64,000 nucleotides of DNA from Micropterix aruncella (Eukaryota; Arthropoda; Insecta; Lepidoptera; Micropterigidae), in contig OX155961.1 of assembly GCA_944548615.1 (NCBI GenBank), positions 14,860,550-14,924,549 of the forward strand. The letters run 5' to 3'. Of the stretch, positions 56,165 to 64,000 are shown one piece after another (the first letter of the stretch is position 1; the number at the start of each line of letters is the position of its first letter). Position numbers and translations under genes: made by a program. Under the pieces are notes generated by a model, which saw only the letters and a list, made by a program, of their open reading frames with translations, was not told the DNA's origin and ran no database searches.

Positions 56165-56345
56165 AAAAACCGACTCCAAATTGTTATAATGCAGCAGCCA
56201 TGGTGAAACTTAGAACGGGCTATTATAATTGAATGCGTATACAAAATTTCGTGTCTGTGCTGTTGACCGTTGAGGAGTCCCCTCGTCAAGAGCCAGCCCT
56301 GGGTATAGTATCAGGTCATGCTTACCATATAAAACGCATTGTCAT
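56165..56345 (-). mobile_element. Piece of the CCGACT-ended element
   Basis: It opens AAAACCGACTCCAAATTG, and the minus strand then follows the last repeat unit of 14080-14745 (GCCCGTTCTAAG, GACTCCTCAACGGTCAA). The other end is missing. Confidence 0.65.
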
Positions 56346-56414
56346 CGAAACTGAACCAACACGTATATTTTCAAGGTCATATGATAATATTTGAGGATTT
56401 CCTTCAATTCGTTC

Positions 56415-56722
56415 ACCAGGAATCGGGTAGCCGAATGATCGTTTCAAGAACAGCTGCACTAAGGTTAGGCTGCTGCAGCTGCGCTATAGGAAACAGTACT
56501 GTTTCAAGACTCCCTCAGCTGTCAGCCGGAATGCACAATAGATTGGCTTTGTGCGCCGCACGGTGCGCAAACCGTCCAGGAGCTCCCGAAGGTTAACTCC
56601 TAAGGGAAACCCAGGCTCGCGCTTCTGCTTGGAGACCGCCGGATGGGTGTTAAGCTGTACGTTTGACCGACCCTACGAATAGGTCTTAGTGGCCAAACTG
56701 CAACATTAGCTCCCAATGGGCA
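56415..56722 (-). mobile_element. Family A copy, minus, 3'-truncated
   Basis: It is similar to the first 300 bp of the family. Directly after it, at 56880-56945, lies another Penelope end fragment (CACTTCAGTCTACCCTGGAC). Confidence 0.7.
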
Positions 56723-56949
56723 GTAGACAAACTTCTTATTTTGTACTTTTAAAAGGTACTTGCTTTGGCAGTAGAAAAACTTCAGCACCTTCTGACACCT
56801 GACGCATAGAAACAGAGAAAACGGCATTGTCTTAACTGCCACATGTCTCTTTTGATCCCAGTCTCTTCCACCCGTAGAAAAGCAGCGAACAACAACTGAC
56901 AGCACTTCAGTCTACCCTGGACAACGACGATTGTAACAACTTCAAAATT

Positions 56950-57525
56950 GACGCCGAGAAATCCGGTTTGTTCTTATCTATAGTGTCACACAAACGCAAT
57001 ATTTTTCTATGTCTTACCCGTTACTATAGTCAAAAATACAATTTACGATGTGATACGGCGAAGTCGCTACGATACGAAAAATACAGGTTTTAATGGAGTT
57101 CTCAGACCTCAGATGGCGTATTTAGTTGTATTTGAAACGTCGAAAATACGATACAGACTAACTCGCCCAAGTGAATAACTTCATTATCGGTCGCAACTGT
57201 GGCATTTTATTGGCGAGCTATCAACTTACTAATTCAATATAGACTCCCCACCGCATTGTTAAACCGTTTGTAAAACCAGCGGACAAACTACGTTCCATTT
57301 GTCAGGAAAAATAATATTCTATCGATTTGTAATGCTAATCTGTAATTATAGTTACTCTGTACTATAGTAGAGTAGAGCGGGGTCAGTTGAACCCGATTTT
57401 GTGTAAAACAGTGTTGACTTTAATTTATTTAAGGTATAGAAATGTTTTCATTTAACATAGTCAGTTTACGTCAATGGATGGTCAATGGCTACATAATCAT
57501 CTAAAAAAAACTTAAATATTTATAT
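56950..57525. other. No gene recognised
   Basis: It ends in a sequence containing GCGGGGTCAGTTGAACC (57379), which recurs near 58270 beyond the solo LTR, so the LTR may lie within another repeat. Confidence 0.4.
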
Positions 57526-57526
57526 T

Positions 57527-58182
57527 TGTGAGGGACCACCCCTCACAAGACTCCAGGTTGTTCGGTATGAGGTGGTGGTATCAACTTACGAGTTATCTCC
57601 GTATTGAAAGGCGTTTTTGAATGAATTAGAAGGTATTTATTGATTAAAGATTTGAATATTTCCAGTTATAACGCTTCCCGAACGTTGACGCGAGTGTATA
57701 GATGCGCGACCGCGGTTACGAGGATATATGGATGAGGATTGTATGTATCCTCCTAGTATCTGGGCACGGCTCGAGTCTGTGGGATTACAGACTGATGCTT
57801 CGAGACTAGGGAAGATAAGGAAAGGAAACCAAGGAGCCGGATTCGTTGACACACCTCGTGAGAAGGGTACCGAATATGCCGTCGCAACCTTGGGGGAAGG
57901 TGATCACTCGGGGAATGATATGTGACCGAGAAGCCGGGACACCGAAGTGTGCCGTCGCTATCTGGAGACATGACCACTAGAGGAATGATACTTTGGTTGC
58001 TTTTTCGCCCGTTTATATAGGCCGATAAATGATGCAATCCAAAATATTCCGAGTAAAAGTATTGTTTCATCGTGCTGATTCATGGCTGCACGGGTTAAAA
58101 TAATAGCTGAATTGTGTCAGTGGATTTCACTGGAAATCGATGCATTTGTTGATTGCATGTAAAGGACTTAAGGTCCGTTACA
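57527..58182 (-). mobile_element. Solo LTR, copy 3 (656 bp)
   Basis: It starts TGTGAGGGACC and ends GTCCGTTACA, flanked by TATT (57523-57526 and 58183-58186). It is longer than its relatives because a block of about 70 bp near 57925-57990 is a decayed duplicate of the preceding segment. Confidence 0.9.
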
Positions 58183-58489
58183 TATTCATAAGAGGATGCA
58201 ATAACGATTCTACCGGCGAAGGTCTCGTGGCTCATCTGTCCCCATATGTGGGGTCAAGTGAGCCACCCTACGGGGTCAGTTGAACCTACATAATTTCGGT
58301 TTAATAATTTCTTTAAAATAATTAAATAAAATGATTGACTTCATAAAGCTGTTGACTCCTTAAATTAAAAATATGTTATATTAAACTAAAGCTATTCAAT
58401 ACATAATAATTAAAAAAACTCAATCACTGTCCCAATTTTGGCATATAAATATGGACCAGACCCAGGAATGCATTTGGTATGAGCACATT

Positions 58490-61400
58490 GTCGGCAATCA
58501 TGGCAATAAATTCATTCTTTGTCTGGAAAGCTGTCTGAAAAAGTTTCGACAAGCAGAAGTATATTTCTGCCTTATTTATGTCGTGGCTGGGAACGCCAAA
58601 AGGTATTGCAAGACCAAGGTATTAAAATACTTAACCTTAATATTAGAAGTATCAACAAAAACTTTGATAAACTAATCATACTACTAACTTTGCTTGATAC
58701 CGAATTTGATTTAATCATCCTGACGGAATGCTGGATAAAAAAAAATATTCTTACTCAACAACTTGATAATTATGATATGCATTACACTCTACATAATTAA
58801 AATCAAAACGATGGCGTCGTCATTTTTTCGAATAAGAAAAACAATGTTAAAATTGAAGAAATAAAAATAACCACAGCAAATTGTATGAAGGCTTAAATGA
58901 TAAAAATACAGTATTTGCCATTCATAGATCCCCTACAAATCCTATAAAACCATTTATTGCGTCCCTTGCGGATGCTCTAGAAACCTCCAAAAGCCTTCAC
59001 TATATTCTTGGAGAAAATATTAATATTAATATTCTCGATCAAAATAATCTAGTCAATGAATATCTCTGCATGCTTGCAGACGTTGAAATGATATCCTTAA
59101 TAAACATGCCTACATGACAGCGGTGATGTCTCGACCACTTTTTCACTTCGACTAAAAATAATACATTAGCGAGCTAACGACCACTTTCCAACTATTTTGT
59201 TAACAAAAACAGATTTTCAAAGTCAAAACATAATTAATAGTCCGATTTTAGTTACAAATTATGACAGTTTATACGCAGACATTACAGACATTGACTGGAA
59301 TCCATTATTTAGAATATCTGATTTAAATGAAGCAACTGATTTTTTCGTAAATACAATAAAAAAATTGGTCAACAAAAATACAAAAGAAAAACTCGTGCCC
59401 CATTGTCAGAGAAAACTTAAACCATGGATTACCCCAGGATTCCTTAGAAGTATTAAACGCAGAGACAAACTTCATAACAAAGTCAAATTAAATCTTGGCA
59501 ATAGCATATTAAAGCATGAATATCTGAAATATAGAAATCTTTGCAAAAACATAATAAATAGAACTAAAGAAATGTACTACAAAAAGAAATTTGCGGAAAA
59601 TGCTGGTAGGTAACTCAAAAAAACATGGCAGTTAATAAATGATTTGACTTATAGGAAAAAGTCCAAACCATCAGAGCTGCAAGAAGTCAATATTAATGGA
59701 CAGATAGTGTCAATAAATAAGCATAACAAAAAACATATTGCGGACTATTTTAATGATTACTTCTGAAATATAGGACCGAAAATGGCAGAAAAAACTCTAG
59801 AATCGTTAAATACAACTGAAATTTAATTTTCTCTTGAAGTATGCGTTGCAAATAAGCCAACAGAAACCCTTTTCCTAAAACCGACGGACCCCGAAGAAAT
59901 AAAAAGTATAATAAAAAACGTAAAATATAAAAAATCAACCGGCAATGACGGAATTTCTTCTGAAATTTTCAAAGAGTGCAGCGAGACTTTATTGTTACTT
60001 CTAACTTTTATTACAAATCTAAGTATATCTGCTGGGGTTTTTCCTAAGTGTCTAAAGAAAACGGTGGTTAGCCCTATCTTTAAAGGTGGGGAGATTAATG
60101 AAGTACATTGCTATATATATACCAATCAGTTTGCTAAATACACTATCAAAAATACTCGAACTTACAATCAAATCCCGTTTAATCAGCTTCTTAAATAAGC
60201 ACAACTTATTAGCTTCCACTCAATATGGTTTCCGGTCTGGTAAATCCACCCAAGTAGCCATTGCGTTTCTGACCCCGATTATAGTAAAGACTCTTGATGA
60301 GGGTGATGAATGTCTTGTCGTTTTTCTAGACCTTTGTAAAGCATTTGACACGGTATCGCATGCTATATTACCAAAAAAGTTACAAAAATGTGGGGTCTGT
60401 GGTATTGCCCTGAAATGGTTTACAGATGACCTTTGTGAAAGAACGCAAGTCACAAAGCTTAACAGGATTATGATATATAGGTATACCTCAAGGGAGTGTC
60501 CTAGGCCCAATTTTATTTATAATTTACATTAACGAACTAACAAAAATGGCAATAGATGGAGGGAAAGCAATCTTGTATGCTTGTGATACTGCATTAATCT
60601 TCCGGAATAACACATGTCCAAGTGTATCTGAAAAGGGTCTCGCAAATATAAATCTCTGGCTAAAGAACAATCTTCTAACACTAAATAGCCATAAAACAAA
60701 TTATATGACCTTTACGATCACTGACAAAAAGGATTTCGCACACACAGGAATCAAGAGTCTGTTGGAACCCTGTCGGTCCAACATACCCACAACAAAAAAG
60801 TAATTTCCACAGAATGGAAACCGAAAACTCGCTCAAATCTACACGAGGCACCTGCAGTTAATGTCCAACTAAATTCGGCAATTTATGCACACTCAAGCGA
60901 TGACTCATGTCATTTCTTCTGATCGATACACATGTCGCACCCCACTCATAGCTATTACATCACCGCTCACGGTATAAAACGTAGTACATTTCAATCGATC
61001 GATATCATTCCCTTGGCGGATAGTTACCGCGCTCTACACATCATTTCCTTGGCGGATAGCTACCGCGACTACGCTTCATTATCAAGCAGTACCTGCATTA
61101 CCCGCGATACCGATCGTCAAGCCTCGCTCCTCGACTACACACTTCGGACACACTACTACGGCTTCACCTCGCGCCCACACTACTACACAACAGCGAAATA
61201 ACAATCAAGGCGTTAAGAACTGGCGACTCACTTCAACCTTCTGATTAAATACTTCTACTTCGACATCCACGACTTTCATTCACGGAGAAAACACGATGAG
61301 ATCCATCCTTCGCTCACAATCAATTGGAGTCTAGTGAAGGGTGGCCACTCCCACAAGTCATATGTATGTATATGCAAATAATTTCAGAACACTCCTTTAA

Positions 61401-62130
61401 TAAGCACTCCCTGTAACTGCCAAATTATTAAACACAATTATCAAGTGAAATACCTAGGGATAACCTTTGACAATAGCCTAAAGTGGGATCCTCACGTACT
61501 TATTACTGCGAGTAAAATCAGGAAGCTGATTTTTGCTTTTAAGGCCCTTAGAAATATTCTACCGTTAAGAAACCTCATTAAAGTCTACTACGCGCTAGCT
61601 CACAGCACGATTACATATGGAATATTAGGATGGGGGGGGGGGGGGGTTCTACAGATTCGGCGTTAGATCCTCTTGTTAAAGCGTAGAAAGCTCTCCTGAG
61701 GGTCTTGTCCAGAAAGCCATATCGATATCCAACAAACGAATTATTTAAAGAGCTGAGACTTTTGGACATTAGACAGATTTATGCAAAAGTAACCCTTCTT
61801 TATTATCTCAACAATCCGCACACACACAACATCACTGACCACAACATTCTAACTATAGGTTGAGCGTCAGAAAAACATTTAATTAAAAAAATCAAAACTA
61901 AATTTCCGCAAAGGCACTTTAGTTGTGTAGCTCCTAAACTCCACAATTACTTTCAGGATAAGTTAAAACAATGCAAAAGCTTACATATGAAAATGGGAAA
62001 ACTTACTTTGTGGCTGTTTGAGACCGACAAGGAAAAGGTAGCTGAAATAATTACATATCTTCGTTTAAAACGACAAGTTATGAATTTAATTAATTATTAC
62101 AATTATACTAATAAATAAGTGTATGTAATT
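58490..62130 (+). mobile_element. Near full-length degenerate LINE (CR1/Jockey-like)
   Basis: The plus strand shows an apurinic-type endonuclease (KILNLNIRSINKNFDKL, FDLIILTECWIK and HYILGENININIL). A linker follows (KLKPWITPGFLRSIKRRDKL), then reverse transcriptase with KSTGNDGISSEIF, GVFPKCLKKTVVSPIFKGG, PISLLNTLSKILELTIKSRL, QYGFRSGKSTQVAIAFL and LVVFLDLCKAFDTVSHAIL. The YADD box has become YACDTALIF. The C-terminal part includes VKYLGITFDNSLKWDPH and RQIYAKVTLLYYLN. Several stops and frameshifts are present. Between about 60760 and 61385 some 600 bp of unrelated sequence interrupts the frame. Pieces of the same family are at 10433-11401 and 25116-25570. Confidence 0.85.
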
Positions 62131-62134
62131 GCAA

Positions 62135-62850
62135 ATGTACGTAAATATTACAAGTAGGTAAATGAGAATAATATATGTAAAATGTTTAATATTATATAAA
62201 CATGTAAAATGTTACCATAGTTTTTAATTGCAGTATAAAATTACGTGCGCATCTTAATTTAAAAGAAAAGAATTTACCCTAGTACGAGCATTAACATAGT
62301 TAGGTAGTTTTTAAGACATAATTTGTATACAACTTTCTCTTAAATACAGCGATATGTGCTTCATCCGACTAAAAAGCTGTTCACAAACATAAGCGTTTCC
62401 AAATAGAGAAATCATGGTCAGAGCATACGAGTATTTGTAAACCGTATTGTAAACCGTAAACTCGTATTTGCAAACCGCCCGGATATTTCTCCTGCGAAAA
62501 ATCACCACTTGTGCGATGCTTGACAATTCAAATCCGTATTTTCATCCAATGCTATAGCATAAAATATGAACTCAAATGCTCGAGTTTTCAATTTATATTC
62601 AATATGTTTTCCAATGTCGTCGAACCGCCTAGTATCGGTATGATGAGAAGGCTAATTTTTGAATAATCTAGCATGAGCCTGAATATAGAAAATGTTGTTT
62701 GAAGGTTTAAATTTCAATAAAAGTTGTTATTTTTCAAACTCTCAACTCCGCGGGCCTCAAGTTCTCACTCGGCGAGCCTCGGGTTGATGCCTCTTTACCC
62801 CCCCCCCCCCCCCCCCCCCCATCCCCTCGCCTTCAACAGGTAGTGTACTC
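62135..62850. other. No gene recognised; poly-C run
   Basis: A run of about 22 C lies at 62799-62820. The rest is unassigned. Confidence 0.5.
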
Positions 62851-62854
62851 ACAT

Positions 62855-63520
62855 CAGGTGGTGAACGGTTTCGTGTAGCTAGGGCCACAAGATCCACTTT
62901 GTTCTCGGATCGGCTCAATTCACGAATCAGCTCCTATTTAGAAGCCTCCTCGTGTAGAAGGCTACCCCAGGTAAGACTCTCGGTCTCAGGCCTCAAAAGC
63001 TTGGTGGATCGGTTTCTACCGGCGGGATTGCATTCCGGCGGCACTGGACGGTTTGCGCACCGGTCGGCAAAGCCAATCGGTTGTGCATTCTGACTAATTG
63101 CTGAAGGGGTCTGGAGACTATGGAATACACAAATACACATTTCCTAAGCAGCGGGAGTGGATATTGACCTGTTGTCATGCCACTCTTGAAATGACCTTGG
63201 GCCACTGGATCCCGTGTGGCACTATGGGCAAAGAACACCCAGGTCCGCGATAAATTCTAACTGAATTACCGCTGTAATACAACAGGTAGAGGTCGCGTAA
63301 GCGACTTCGGACCCGTAACCAGTCAGGAGGACGGAGGTATCCTGAAGGTTAATTCCAGATGGAGATATCCTACCAAAACTGGTAGTTAGGGGATGAGTTT
63401 GCCCGCTGGGTACCTTTCCCGGTGCCTCGCGCGTCGGTCTCTAACGGGCTGCTGGCGAGCTATACAGTAGATTTGTCTTGTCTCAAGTCTTCTACGCTCA
63501 TCCCACAGTCTACACCGCCC
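62855..63520 (+). mobile_element. Repeat distantly related to family A, long copy
   Basis: It follows family A in order (GCGCACCGGTCGGC, GCCAATCGGTTGTGCATTC, GGTCCGCGATAAATTC, GTCGCGTAAGCGAC, CGTAACCAGTC), but at much lower identity. It may represent an older or sister family. A shorter close relative is at 43250-43495. Confidence 0.65.
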
Positions 63521-63639
63521 TACTGTACTCACATCATTTTCAAACCTCGTTTATGTCTATGTTTAAGGATACTATGTTTTGCACCCGTAGTCTTCTCTGA
63601 ATAAGAATATTATGCAAGTGTATATAAATATATACAGTA

Positions 63640-64000
63640 ATAACGTTATTGCCTAAATAAGCTCGTGCATAAAAAGACATAGGAGTGTAATTGCGGTCTT
63701 CGCGTTTGTCCCATGAGGATATTCGTATAAGCGCGGCGGGAATAAGCCAATATGCACCTTTACGCGCTTGGGCTGAAGGGTGAAAGTCGTCCGTCGCTCG
63801 GTTGGAGTGGAGAAGGGTTCGCGGCTCAAAGCAGCCGCTCATCCCCTAATTGAAACGAGCCCTGGGGTACGCAACTATTGCATCTACAAGCCATGGTACG
63901 AAGAGTCATGACGACGGGAAAGTTGCGGAGTTTACAAAACAGGTTTTTACAGGTATGACCATCCTGTCTCCGGAAAACTTTAGATTCCTCTCTTATGAGC
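63640..64000. other. GC-rich window end
   Basis: The patch at 63720-63870 is GC-rich (CGCGGCTCAAAGCAGCCGCT). No gene or repeat could be assigned. The window ends here. Confidence 0.35.

Overview
The window looks like nuclear DNA of an insect, most likely a moth or butterfly (Lepidoptera). It is AT-rich, gene-poor and packed with broken transposons. It carries a cluster of cuticular-protein genes with the intron layout typical of insect CPR genes: a first exon of only four codons, then an intron inside the signal peptide. The call of Lepidoptera rests on these genes and on the look of the dispersed repeats; no database search was possible.

Host genes. Five intact CPR (Rebers-Riddiford chitin-binding) genes lie at 2492-3204 (minus), 16520-17765, 19251-22491, 30738-33265 and 42237-42742 (all plus). 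Each has a tiny coding exon 1 of four codons ending in phase 0, a TATA box about 50-70 bp before the ATG, and a 59-60-residue RR-2-like domain that ends the protein. The last two genes differ at six of 113 residues and share about 230 bp of promoter, so they are a recent whole-gene duplication. A sixth, partial copy (the C-terminus of the first gene) abuts a 200-N assembly gap at 1310-1509. These proteins would be secreted by epidermal cells and bind chitin through the RR domain. The only other host-like coding sequence is a degenerate trypsin-like protease fragment (47459-47902), followed at once by a clip-domain-like piece and a Ser/Thr-rich tail.

Mobile DNA fills the rest. There are several non-LTR retrotransposons (24.3-24.8, 33.6-35.7, 38.3-40.1, 40.9-41.8, 43.7-44.1, 45.1-46.3 and 58.5-62.1 kb, plus 3' pieces near 11, 13 and 25 kb). 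There are two tRNA-derived SINEs whose 3' tails match the LINE at 38.3 kb, three solo LTRs each with a perfect 4-bp target duplication, and a Penelope-like element with a GIY-YIG domain and inverted flanks. A mariner relic, hAT-like and other inverted-repeat elements, and about eight dispersed repeat families (called A-H here) complete the set. Nested insertions let several element boundaries be read to the base.

No rRNA gene, CRISPR array, functional tRNA gene or bacterial-type operon was seen. GC-rich islands at about 44.2-44.6, 52.1-52.3 and 63.7-63.9 kb are not explained by any repeat recognised here.
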